The position numbers were made by a program, and so were the translations under genes. This document shows positions 25,047 to 32,723 of a DNA stretch of 64,000 nt, piece after piece. The stretch is taken from the NCBI RefSeq assembly GCF_001423695.1, contig NZ_LMOZ01000001.1:186001-250000 (forward strand), given 5' to 3'. Origin of the DNA: Leifsonia sp. Leaf336 (GTDB lineage Bacteria; Actinomycetota; Actinomycetes; Actinomycetales; Microbacteriaceae). Positions within the stretch are counted from its first letter, which is position 1. Every line of letters begins with the position of its first letter. The notes under the pieces were generated by a model, which was not told the origin of the DNA, did no database searches, and was given only the letters and a program-made list of their open reading frames with translations.

Positions 25047-25439
25047 TCAGGCCGTGCGCTGCAGGTTCGCCGCGATCGCGTCCAGCGCGTCCTCCAGCGA
25101 CTGCTGGATGCCCGGGATGTCCTCCGTCGTGTCGATGGTCAACGTCGCCGCGCCGTCGGCGATCCGCAGCGACCCGCTGTAGTCGTGCGATCCCGGCGCC
25201 GACCAGCTGATCTCCTTCGCGGCGAAGTCGGCGTCGAAGCGGGCGTCCGCCGTGACGATCTCCTCTTGGCCGTCGCGGTCGGTGTCGACGCGGGCGGTCG
25301 TCTCCACGGTGCCGTCCGGCTGCTCGTGAGCGCTCACCATGTGCGGGAAGTACTGCGGCAGGTTCTCGGGATCGGCGATGTAGGCGAAGTACGCGTCGGT
25401 GTCGCCGTCGATGGGCTTGGTCGCGGTGTAGGTGGTCAT
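25047..25439 (-). CDS. SRPBCC (polyketide cyclase/START-like) protein
   Basis: 130 residues. The helix-grip opening YTATKPIDGDTDAYFAYIADPENLPQYFPHM, the central SWSAPGSHDYSGSLRI and the long C-terminal helix LEDALDAIAANLQ are typical of the SRPBCC fold. These proteins bind hydrophobic ligands; no catalytic role can be assigned. Monocistronic. Confidence 0.82.
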   Translation of the reverse strand: MTTYTATKPIDGDTDAYFAYIADPENLPQYFPHMVSAHEQPDGTVETTARVDTDRDGQEEIVTADARFDADFAAKEISWSAPGSHDYSGSLRIADGAATLTIDTTEDIPGIQQSLEDALDAIAANLQRTA

Positions 25440-25579
25440 GAGGGCGAAGCTAGCCGGGCGCCCGGCCCCACGAAAGCGCTTGACGGGGGCGTCCCGAGGT
25501 GGTGACGACGCGGCGGATCATGGAAAGGGCGCTCTGGCAATCCCCTTTCCGCCGACCGCACAGAGCGGATCGTGGCGGC

Positions 25580-25780
25580 ATGCGAACGGATGTCGCGGAG
25601 ACCGGAGAAGCGAGCACGGAGCTGCCCGCCTGCCCGTTCTGCGGTTCGACGCTGTCGGTCGAACGCCGGCTGGTACGGGCGGCGGGCGGCGGCTGGAGGA
25701 TCGCGGTCCTCCCACCCCGCTGCAGGAACCCGCGATGCCAGCGTGGTCAGGCCCGCAGCGCCGCCAGCAGGCCGGCGTAG
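25580..25780 (+). CDS. Small zinc-ribbon protein (candidate)
   Basis: 66 residues. Two cysteine pairs, CPFCG and CRNPRC, about 30 residues apart, form a plausible zinc ribbon, with GGGWRIAVLPP between them. Start ATG at 25580, with no good Shine-Dalgarno. The 3' end overlaps the convergent anti-sigma-like gene by 34 bp. It fills most of the otherwise empty 25440-25746 gap. I do not recognise a family; the Cys spacing is the main reason to believe it is real. Confidence 0.5.
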   Translation: MRTDVAETGEASTELPACPFCGSTLSVERRLVRAAGGGWRIAVLPPRCRNPRCQRGQARSAASRPA

Positions 25781-25959
25781 TCGTCGCCGCAGGCCGCGCA
25801 GCGGGACAGGTGGAGGGCGACACCCGGGTAGCGGGCGGCCGCGTCCACCCCGGCGAGGACGAGCTCGGCGAAGACATGCATGACCGACATCGTCTCGCCG
25901 CAACCGGCGTCGGGCTCACCGGACCCCAGGAAGTCCCTGATCCGCGTTCGCGCGCTCAT
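25747..25959 (-). CDS. Mini anti-sigma factor (zf-HC2-like zinc finger)
   Basis: 70 residues. The spacing of Cys20, then His28, then His50-x3-Cys54-x2-Cys57 (HLSRCAACGDDYAGLLAAL) matches the zinc-associated anti-sigma finger. There is no membrane segment or sensor domain, so it would be a soluble anti-sigma factor or a degenerate relic. The start overlaps the sigma-factor stop (ATGA at 25956-25959), the usual sigma/anti-sigma arrangement. Confidence 0.72.
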   Translation of the reverse strand: MSARTRIRDFLGSGEPDAGCGETMSVMHVFAELVLAGVDAAARYPGVALHLSRCAACGDDYAGLLAALRA

Positions 25960-26618
25960 CTCGCCTCCTCTCCGTCTTCATAGTGCTCGTCTGCATCCGG
26001 GCCGTCTTCGTCCAGATAGTGATTAGTGACAAGGTAGCCCCGCAACTTCCTTCGCGCGTCGAAGAGCACCTTGTAGAGCGCTCCGCGGCTGGTCCTCCGG
26101 GCGACCGCGAGCGCCTCGAGCGGCACGCCCTCGACGACCACGGCGAGCAGCACCTCCCGCTGCCGTCGCGACAGGACCGTCTCGATGGCGTGCCGCAGCG
26201 CCCCCAGCAGTTCCCCCGCCATCCCCGCTTCCTCCGGCGAGATCCCGAGGCGATCGGGGAGGCGTTCCCACCCGGACGCGTCGAGCGACAGGGTGCGGTG
26301 CTGCCAGAAATGGCGGCCGGTCTTCGTCGAGACCTCGAAGATCGCGAACGTGTAGGCCCAGGTCGTGAAGCGGCTCTCGCCGCGGAACTCGTGCAGGCGT
26401 CGCAGCACGCCGATCACCGCGTCGGCCGCCGCCTGGTGGGCGATGTCGTCGAGCTCTGGCCCCGCGAACGGCAGGGAGGCCGAGCGACGGCGGACCTCGC
26501 CGCGCGCCACGCGGAGGAGCAGCCGGTACAGCTCCTCCTGCGCGTCGCGCTGGACCGATCCACCGGCGGTCAGCCGGCGCCTCCAGTCGTCGGTCTCCGC
26601 GCGATCACCGACCTCCAT
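25956..26618 (-). CDS. ECF-type RNA polymerase sigma factor
   Basis: 220 residues. Region 2 reads LDDIAHQAAADAVIGVLRRL then FRGESRFTTWAYTFAIFEVS; region 4 reads SRRQREVLLAVVVEGVPLEA and TSRGALYKVLFDARRKLRGY. The ATG at 26618 is preferred to upstream starts because it gives a normal ECF length. An acidic tail (DEDGPDADEHYEDGEE) ends the protein. It is coupled to the zinc-finger protein and divergent from the secreted propeller gene, a possible target. Confidence 0.9.
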   Translation of the reverse strand: MEVGDRAETDDWRRRLTAGGSVQRDAQEELYRLLLRVARGEVRRRSASLPFAGPELDDIAHQAAADAVIGVLRRLHEFRGESRFTTWAYTFAIFEVSTKTGRHFWQHRTLSLDASGWERLPDRLGISPEEAGMAGELLGALRHAIETVLSRRQREVLLAVVVEGVPLEALAVARRTSRGALYKVLFDARRKLRGYLVTNHYLDEDGPDADEHYEDGEEAR

Positions 26619-26671
26619 GGGTCGATGGTATGGCCTCCGGCTCGCGCTGCTCGGCCGCCCTCGGCGAGAAA

Positions 26672-26676
26672 GTTCC
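26672..26676 (-). promoter_or_regulatory. Possible ECF-type -35 (GGAAC) before the sigma gene
   Basis: On the minus strand GGAACTTT (GGAAC at 26676-26672) lies 54 bp before the sigma-factor start. GGAAC is the commonest ECF -35 core, which would suggest autoregulation. No convincing -10 is visible at 16-17 nt. Confidence 0.25.
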
Positions 26677-26791
26677 GGCTGCGGGGTAAGCATCCCGCGC
26701 CCACCGACACTCACCCCTCGAACGCGTCGTCCGCGTCGCGCTCGATGACCGGTATCTCCGGCCACCGGAACGGAACGATCGAAGGAGAATC

Positions 26792-27934
26792 ATGAGAACC
26801 CCAGTTCGTCTTGCTCTCGCGTCGGCGGCGGCCGTCGCCGCGACGGCGCTCTTCGCGGCCCCCGCACTCGCCGCGCCCGCCGGCGCCGGCGCCTCCACCG
26901 ACACGCGAGCCTCCTCCGCGGTCTTCGTCCAGACCGACGGCGTCGGCGGAAACGCCGTCGTCGCCTACGACCGGGCACCCGACGGCTCGCTCCACCAGGT
27001 CGGGACCTATCCGACGGGCGGCCTCGGCGGAGTGCTCGCCGGCTCGGTCGTCGATCACCTCGCGTCGCAGGGCTCGCTGGTCCTCGACCGCGGCCTCCTG
27101 TATGCGGTGAACGCCGGAAGCAACACGGTGACCGTCTTCGCCGTGCACGGCGACCAGCTCGTGCGGCGCGAGGTCATCGGCTCGGGCGGGTCGTTCCCGG
27201 TGAGCGTGACGGCGCACGGCGGTCTCGTCTACGTCCTCAACGCGCGGTCGGGAGGCTCCGTCCAGGGCTTCGTGCGCGTCGCCGACTTCCTCATCCGCAT
27301 CCCGGTCTGGAACCGGCCGCTCGGGCTCGACCCCACGCTCGCACCCGAGTTCACGCACACACCCGGTCAGGTCGCCTTCACTCCGAGCGGCTCGCAGCTG
27401 GTCGTGACCACGAAGGGCAACGGCAGCGCGATCGACGTGTTCGGCGTCGACCGGCTCGGCGGGCTCTCCCCGCACCCGGTGACGACGGTGGAGCCGGGGG
27501 CCGTGCCGTTCGCGGTCGGCTTCGACGCGGGCGCGCATCTGGTGGTCGCGGAGGCGGGGACCAACGCCGTCGCCACCTTCTCGATCGCTCCGAGCGGCGC
27601 GGTCGTGCCGATCGCGACCTCCGCGACCGGGCAGGCTGCCACGTGCTGGATCGCCCGTGACGGGTCGTGGTTCTACGCGTCCAATGCGGGCAGCGGCAGC
27701 CTCTCCGGTTACGCCGACGCGGGCGCGGGCGGGCTGAGTGCGCTCGGCACGACCCCGACCGGCGCCGGAACCGTCGACGCCACCGTGACGAGCGACGGCC
27801 GGTACCTGTACGTGCAGACCGGCGCCGCAGGGGGTGTCGACGGGTTCCGCGTGAACCTCGACGGCAGCCTGACGAAGGTCGGATCGGTGCTCGTGCCCGG
27901 AGGCGCCGGCGGCGAGGGGATCGCGGCCCAGTAG
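26792..27934 (+). CDS. Secreted beta-propeller (lactonase-family) protein
   Basis: 380 residues with a Sec signal peptide ending APALA-A at about residue 27. The mature part has repeated blades of the YVxN...G...V.G.F type (LLYAVNAGSNTVTVFAVHGD; FYASNAGSGSLSGY; YLYVQTGAAGGVDGFRV), as in 6-phosphogluconolactonase-like and YncE-like seven-bladed propellers. A strong Shine-Dalgarno (GAAGGAGA) precedes the ATG. Enzymatic activity is not proven by the motifs; it could be a cell-surface binding protein. Confidence 0.88.
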   Translation: MRTPVRLALASAAAVAATALFAAPALAAPAGAGASTDTRASSAVFVQTDGVGGNAVVAYDRAPDGSLHQVGTYPTGGLGGVLAGSVVDHLASQGSLVLDRGLLYAVNAGSNTVTVFAVHGDQLVRREVIGSGGSFPVSVTAHGGLVYVLNARSGGSVQGFVRVADFLIRIPVWNRPLGLDPTLAPEFTHTPGQVAFTPSGSQLVVTTKGNGSAIDVFGVDRLGGLSPHPVTTVEPGAVPFAVGFDAGAHLVVAEAGTNAVATFSIAPSGAVVPIATSATGQAATCWIARDGSWFYASNAGSGSLSGYADAGAGGLSALGTTPTGAGTVDATVTSDGRYLYVQTGAAGGVDGFRVNLDGSLTKVGSVLVPGGAGGEGIAAQ

Positions 27935-27956
27935 CGTCGTTATCACCCGCCGTCGA

Positions 27957-28000
27957 TCCGGCCGGTCCGCGTCTCCTGGAGGTCGCGCGGGCCGGCCGGA
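27957..28000. terminator. Bidirectional terminator-like hairpin
   Basis: TCCGGCCGGTCCGCG (27957-27971) pairs with CGCGGGCCGGCCGGA (27986-28000) with one mismatch and a 14-nt loop. It sits between the convergent propeller and transglycosylase-like genes. Confidence 0.6.
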
Positions 28001-28023
28001 CGACTCTGCTCGCGGCGGCGCGA

Positions 28024-28611
28024 CTACCCGCTGAGCGCGGCGACGATGGTCTGCGCCGCCTCCCAGTACTGGGCGTAGTAGCCCGGGTCGGAGTTGACCT
28101 GCACCGCGTGCGCGAGGGCGGAGGGCGCCATCGTCTGCCAGCCGTCGATCGTGATGAGCTTGTCGAAGAAATGGGTGGCGGCGGTGTACGGATCCATCCG
28201 ATCGGCCAGGGTGCCCCACGCGCCGTTGTCGCGCTGCTGGAACAGCCCGCGGCTGTCCGGGCCGGCGACGTCGCCGTAGTCGAGGTTGCGGAGCCCGGAC
28301 TCGCCGATCGCGGTCATGACCCCGACGGCCTGGGTGCGGGTGCCGATGCCCTGGTCGCGCGCGGCGTTCATGATGTGGGCGGCCATGATGAGCTCCGGCT
28401 GGCAGAATCCGGCGACAGGGCCGGCGGGCACCACGATCGTGCCGACCGTGACGGGTGCGGCCGCCGGACAGCTCGGAGCGGAGGCCGCGCGTGCATTCGC
28501 GCCGGACGCCGACGCGCCGGCGGTCAGCGCGGGAGCGACGTACGCGACGGCGAACCAGCCGACCACGAGGACGACCGCGGTCGCGATCACTCCGGCGAAC
28601 AGTCTTCGCAT
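28024..28611 (-). CDS. Secreted lytic-transglycosylase-like protein
   Basis: 195 residues. An N-terminal hydrophobic segment (LFAGVIATAVVLVVGWFAVAY) is a signal anchor or uncleaved signal. The domain from about residue 70 has ELIMAAHIMNAARDQGIG, the probable catalytic Glu in MTAIGESGLRNLDYGD, and GPDSRGLFQQRDNGAWGT, a pattern common in actinobacterial transglycosylase-like peptidoglycan proteins. The ATG at 28611 is chosen because it starts the signal segment. Confidence 0.82.
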   Translation of the reverse strand: MRRLFAGVIATAVVLVVGWFAVAYVAPALTAGASASGANARAASAPSCPAAAPVTVGTIVVPAGPVAGFCQPELIMAAHIMNAARDQGIGTRTQAVGVMTAIGESGLRNLDYGDVAGPDSRGLFQQRDNGAWGTLADRMDPYTAATHFFDKLITIDGWQTMAPSALAHAVQVNSDPGYYAQYWEAAQTIVAALSG

Positions 28612-28804
28612 CGCCGCCCTCCTTCCTTCCGCTGCGGGGGCGTTCCGCGACCGTAGACGGGCAAGCTGCGCGCGGATTGTGCGCCGGCTGAACGTGCGCC
28701 GATTCGCGCGCGAACGGTTTCTTAGCGACGCCTTGGGGAGTCGACCGTAGCGTTCGGAGGGTTCCGACCCGATCAGTCGATCCGATCCTTCGAAGGAGAG
28801 CCCA

Positions 28805-29614
28805 ATGACCGAGCCGAACCGCCTCGCCCTCCGCGAGAACAAAGTGCCCGAACCCACCGCGTCGTTCTGGGCGATCAAGATCCTCGCCACCACCGTCGGC
28901 GAGACCGCTGCCGATCTGCTGTCCTCCAGCCTCCACCTCGGCACGCAGCTGACCAGCGTGGTGATGGCCGTCGTGTTCCTCATCGCCTTCGTGGCGCAGT
29001 TCCGGAGCGCGCGGTACATCCCGGGCCTCTACTGGCTCACCGTTGTGCTGATCAGCATCGTCGGCACGCTGATCACCGACAATCTCACCGATGGTCTCGG
29101 TGTGCCGTTGGCCGTGTCCACGGCGGTGTTCGCGATCGCGCTGATCGCGACGTTCGTCGTCTGGTACAAGTTCGAGCGAACCCTCTCCATCCATGACATC
29201 GTGACCCGGCGGCGGGAGGCCTTCTACTGGCTCGCCGTGCTCTTCACCTTCGCCCTGGGAACCGCCGCGGGCGACCTCGTCGCCGAGCAGTTGAACCTGG
29301 GCTACCTGGTCTCTGTGATCGTCTTCGCGGTCGCGATCGGCGTGGTGGCGCTGGCCCACTTCGGATTCAAGCTGAACGCGATCGTGGCGTTCTGGATCGC
29401 GTACGTCCTTACGCGTCCGCTCGGGGCGTCGCTCGGCGACTACCTGTCGCAGCCGACCTCCGACGGCGGCCTGGGCCTGGGCACCATCGTCACCAGCCTG
29501 ATCTTCCTCGCCGCCATCCTGGTACTGGTCGTCTACCTGACGGTCACCGGGCGGGGGCGCACCGCTCGCGCCTCCGTCGCGGCCGCGGAGCCGGAGGAGC
29601 GGGTGGAGGCATGA
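28805..29614 (+). CDS. Four-repeat membrane protein (DUF347/COG4705)
   Basis: 269 residues, about eight membrane helices, arranged as four homologous units. Each begins with an aromatic/Trp helix and ends with a G-x3-5-D signature: ATTVGETAADLL, ISIVGTLITDNL, FALGTAAGDLV and RPLGASLGDYL. This matches the DUF347 repeat, four copies per protein with a conserved Trp and GxxxxD core. A good Shine-Dalgarno (GAAGGAGA) precedes the ATG. The function of the family is unknown; transport is a guess from architecture. Confidence 0.85.
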   Translation: MTEPNRLALRENKVPEPTASFWAIKILATTVGETAADLLSSSLHLGTQLTSVVMAVVFLIAFVAQFRSARYIPGLYWLTVVLISIVGTLITDNLTDGLGVPLAVSTAVFAIALIATFVVWYKFERTLSIHDIVTRRREAFYWLAVLFTFALGTAAGDLVAEQLNLGYLVSVIVFAVAIGVVALAHFGFKLNAIVAFWIAYVLTRPLGASLGDYLSQPTSDGGLGLGTIVTSLIFLAAILVLVVYLTVTGRGRTARASVAAAEPEERVEA

Positions 29615-29617
29615 CCT

Positions 29618-29635
29618 GAGGGGCGGCGGCCCTTC
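29618..29635. terminator. Short hairpin after DUF347 gene
   Basis: GAGGGGC (29618-29624), loop GGCG, GCCCTTC (29629-29635), starting at the stop region of the DUF347 gene. The arms recall the outer arms of the 57-nt repeats but nothing else of them is present. Confidence 0.3.
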
Positions 29636-29684
29636 GCGTCGCATCCTTAGCGGCTTCTGTGACCCGACGCGGGACGATCAGGGG

Positions 29685-29810
29685 GTGCGCGTTTTCGTGA
29701 TCGCCCTGGCCTTGTGCGCCGCCGTCGTCGCGGCCGTGGTCGCGATCGTCCTCGCCGTGGACCTGGTCGACGCGCGGGACATGGGTGACGGCGTCCCAGA
29801 CGCGCCCTAG
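29685..29810 (+). CDS. Small single-span membrane protein (candidate)
   Basis: A 41-residue ORF from GTG with an AGGGGG stretch directly upstream. Residues 2-26 form one uninterrupted hydrophobic helix (RVFVIALALCAAVVAAVVAI), followed by an acidic tail (DLVDARDMGDGVPDAP). The lengths and charge pattern suit a small membrane protein, and it stops 38 bp before the LysR start. No family recognised. Confidence 0.45.
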   Translation: MRVFVIALALCAAVVAAVVAIVLAVDLVDARDMGDGVPDAP

Positions 29811-29848
29811 GACGTTTCGCGCGCCGGATCTGCCATAGTCGGAGTCTG

Positions 29849-30748
29849 ATGGACGTTCCCATTCACACGCTGCGCTACTTCTGCGTGCTCGCGGAGGAGT
29901 TGCACTTCGCCGCGGCCGCGGCCCGGCTGAACATGGCGCCCCCGTCGCTCAGTCAGCAGATCGCGCGTCTGGAGTCGGCCGTCGGCGAGCCGCTCTTCGA
30001 CCGGACCTCCCGCGCCGTGCAGCTCACGGAGGCCGGGGAGCAGCTTCTGCCGCACGCACGGAGGGCGGTGGAGGCCCATGGCGACGTGCTCGACTGGATC
30101 GGCAGCCGTCGCGCCACCCCGGCCCCTGTGCTCCGGATCGGCGTGGTCGCCGCGGGCGCGGGGCCCCTCACGTCGCGGGCCATCGCGAGCGCGGTGCAGC
30201 GCATCCCGGGGCTCCGGCTCGAGATGCGCAAGGTCGGCTTCTTCGACCCGCAGGTCGAGCTCACGGCCGGGCGGGTCGACGCTGTCTTCGCGCCCGCTCC
30301 GCTGCAGGTCGACGAGGAGGTCGTGACCGCGACGCCGCTGTGGACGGAGCCGCGCGTCCTGGTCACGCCGGCCGACCATCCGCTGGCGTCGCGCACGTCC
30401 ATCGGCATCGACGAGACGCGCGACGAGACGTTCGTCGCCGTGTCCGGCGGCGACCCGAAGGCCGTGGCGTGGTGGCTGGTCGACCCGCGGCCCGACGGCA
30501 GCCACCCGAGGGTCGGTCCCGTCGCGCAGGACATCGACGGCATCCTCGCGCTCGTCGGAGCCGGGATGGGTGTGAACATCGCCGCGGCGTCGGCGGCGAC
30601 GCACTACCGCCGCGCGGAGCTGGCGTTCGTCCCGATCACCGACATCGAACCGGCGACCATCCTGCTGTGCACGCGCCGCCGCCGCGAGCCGGTCGTCGCC
30701 GCCTTCGTGGAGGTCGTGGAGGCCGAGGCCCGCGCCGCGCGCCCGTGA
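29849..30748 (+). CDS. LysR family transcriptional regulator
   Basis: 299 residues. The N-terminal winged HTH reads LHFAAAAARLNMAPPSLSQQ followed by LESAVGEPLFDRTSRAVQLT. The C-terminal effector domain has LRIGVVAAGAG and ALVGAGMGVNIAAASAATHY. It is monocistronic and convergent with the RbsABC-type operon with only 12 bp between, so its targets are not obvious from context. Confidence 0.92.
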   Translation: MDVPIHTLRYFCVLAEELHFAAAAARLNMAPPSLSQQIARLESAVGEPLFDRTSRAVQLTEAGEQLLPHARRAVEAHGDVLDWIGSRRATPAPVLRIGVVAAGAGPLTSRAIASAVQRIPGLRLEMRKVGFFDPQVELTAGRVDAVFAPAPLQVDEEVVTATPLWTEPRVLVTPADHPLASRTSIGIDETRDETFVAVSGGDPKAVAWWLVDPRPDGSHPRVGPVAQDIDGILALVGAGMGVNIAAASAATHYRRAELAFVPITDIEPATILLCTRRRREPVVAAFVEVVEAEARAARP

Positions 30749-30760
30749 CGAGGATCCCGC

Positions 30761-31582
30761 TCACGCCGTTGGGATCAGCCCGGCCTGCGGCGGCCGCGCA
30801 CCGGTGATCCAACCCACGACCGCGTCGTTGTCCGTCTCCCGCGTCGCCACGTCGGCGACCTTGCGTCCGCGGTTGAGCACCACGATGCGGTCGGCGACCT
30901 CGAACGCCAGCGGGAGGTTGTGGGTCACGACGACCACGGCGATCCCGCGGCCGGCCATGCGGGTGATCAGGTCGGCGACCTGCCGGGTCTGCGCGTATCC
31001 GAGCGCCGCCGTCGGCTCGTCGAGGAGCAGGACTCCGCGACCGCGGGCGGTGGCGCGCACGGCCGAGCGGGCGAGCGCGACGACCTGACGCTGACCTCCC
31101 GAGAGCATCTCGACGGGCCGGGTCACCGGTGCGGTCGTGACGCCGAGCGCCTCGAGCTCGCGGGCGGCCTCCCGCCTCATGGCGCGCTTGTCGAGGAAGC
31201 CGAGCCAGCCCAGCGGCCCCTTGAGCACGGGTTCGCGGCCGAGCGTCAGGTTGCTGGCGATGTCGGCGGCGTCGACGAGCGCGAGGTCCTGGTAGACCAT
31301 CTCGACCCCCGCGTCGGAGGCGTCGCGGGGCGACCGGAACTCGACCGTCCGGCCGCTCACCTCGATGGCGCCCTCGGAAGGCCGATGGGCGCCCGACATG
31401 ACCTTGAGCAGCGTGGACTTGCCCGCGCCGTTGTCGCCGAGCAGCGCGACGACCTCACCGGAGGCGACCTCGAAGTCGACGCCGTCGATGGCGCGGACGA
31501 AGCCGTAGTTGAGGGCGACGCCGCTCAGGCGCAGGCCGGGGGCCTCCGCGTCGGACAGCGTGTTCGGGTCGATGCCGTTCAT
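30761..31582 (-). CDS. Sugar ABC transporter ATP-binding protein (RbsA/FrcA-like, single domain)
   Basis: 273 residues with one ATPase domain: Walker A LLGDNGAGKSTLLKV, signature LSGGQRQVVALARSAV, Walker B VLLLDEPTAAL and a switch His in VVTHNLPLAF. Most RbsA proteins have two fused ATPase domains (about 500 residues); this is the half-size form known from FrcA. It is the third gene of the operon, ending 1 bp after the permease gene. Confidence 0.93.
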   Translation of the reverse strand: MNGIDPNTLSDAEAPGLRLSGVALNYGFVRAIDGVDFEVASGEVVALLGDNGAGKSTLLKVMSGAHRPSEGAIEVSGRTVEFRSPRDASDAGVEMVYQDLALVDAADIASNLTLGREPVLKGPLGWLGFLDKRAMRREAARELEALGVTTAPVTRPVEMLSGGQRQVVALARSAVRATARGRGVLLLDEPTAALGYAQTRQVADLITRMAGRGIAVVVVTHNLPLAFEVADRIVVLNRGRKVADVATRETDNDAVVGWITGARPPQAGLIPTA

Positions 31583-31583
31583 C

Positions 31584-32687
31584 TCAGGCCTCCTGCGCGG
31601 GGATGTGGGTGGTGGACGCGCCGTCGAGGGTCGCCCGCGGCGGCGGGGCCAGCCGGTTGGCGACAGCGCGCGACATCAGCCGCTCGAAGCCGAGGGCGAG
31701 CACGAGCAGCACGCCGGTCGCGATCGTCGACCAGTACGGCTGGATGCCGCGGATGATGAGCGCGCTCGCGATGGTCGCGATGATGAGAGCGCCGACGAGC
31801 ACGCGCGGGAGGCTGCCGCGGCCGCCGGTCAGCGGCATCCCGGACAGCGCCACCGCGGTCAGCGCGGAGAACAGCAGGTCGACGCTCGGGTTCGGCGACG
31901 CCTGCGTGGTGGTGGCGGTGACCAGGAGGCCGCCGATCGCCGCGCAGAGACCGGAGAGGATGAAGCCGAGGACACGGTACCGGTCGGCGTTGATGCCCAC
32001 ACGTCGCACGGCGTCGATGTTGCCGCCGACGCCCAGCAGCCGGCCTCCCGACCGGGTCTTCGTGAGGAACAGCCAGCCGGCCAGGTACACGACGGCGACG
32101 ACGAAGACCGGGGCGGGGATGCCGAAGTAGGAGGTGCTGCCCATCCAGCCGAGCTGGGTGATGCCGGTGATCGGCACGCCGCCCGCGACGAGCTGGGCGA
32201 GGCCGCCGAGCACGGTCAGCGAGGCGATCGTGACCACCAGCGGGTTCAGTCCGCGCAGCACCAGCACCCCGTTGACGGCGCCGACGGCCGCGCCGACGGC
32301 GAGCCCGGCGAGGATGCCGGCCCAGGCCGGTCCGCCGTTGTGGATGATGGTCGCGCCGACGACGGCGCCCATCGTCGCCGACCCGGGGATCGAGAGGTCG
32401 AGCGCGCCGCTGAGGATGCCGACGGCGACGGCGGCCGCGAAGACGGCGGTGAGTGCGGCGGCGTTCGCGATCAGGGCGGCGTTGGCCAGCGTGAAGAAGT
32501 ACGGGCTCGCCCAGAAGGCGAAGATCGCCACGAGCACGATCCAGAGGACGATGATCCCGCGGTCGCGCAGGAAGACGAGGGTGCGCACGCCGGAGCCGGA
32601 GCCGCCGTCCCGCTCCGCCGCACCCGGGCGGGGTGCGGTGGAGCGGGCGGCGCCCTGCTTCGACGCGGAGGCGTCGTGGGTGGTCAT
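31584..32687 (-). CDS. Sugar ABC transporter permease (RbsC-like)
   Basis: 367 residues, CUT2 permease with about 8-10 hydrophobic segments. Family motifs include GILSGALDLSIPGSATMGA and GLNPLVVTIASLTVLGGLAQ, and GGRGSLPRVLVGALII near the C-terminus. The ATG at 32687 is chosen over an upstream start because the N-terminus from it is a normal Ser/Thr-rich cytoplasmic tail. Part of the transporter operon in the phenolic-glycoside island. Confidence 0.93.
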   Translation of the reverse strand: MTTHDASASKQGAARSTAPRPGAAERDGGSGSGVRTLVFLRDRGIIVLWIVLVAIFAFWASPYFFTLANAALIANAAALTAVFAAAVAVGILSGALDLSIPGSATMGAVVGATIIHNGGPAWAGILAGLAVGAAVGAVNGVLVLRGLNPLVVTIASLTVLGGLAQLVAGGVPITGITQLGWMGSTSYFGIPAPVFVVAVVYLAGWLFLTKTRSGGRLLGVGGNIDAVRRVGINADRYRVLGFILSGLCAAIGGLLVTATTTQASPNPSVDLLFSALTAVALSGMPLTGGRGSLPRVLVGALIIATIASALIIRGIQPYWSTIATGVLLVLALGFERLMSRAVANRLAPPPRATLDGASTTHIPAQEA

Positions 32688-32723
32688 GGTGCTGTCCTTC
32701 CGGATCATCGCCGATTCAGCGCG

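Noticed and set aside
26711-29644. A 977-codon open frame on the minus strand
   Set aside because: It spans the propeller, transglycosylase and DUF347 genes in wrong frames and carries no recognisable motif; GC bias keeps it open.
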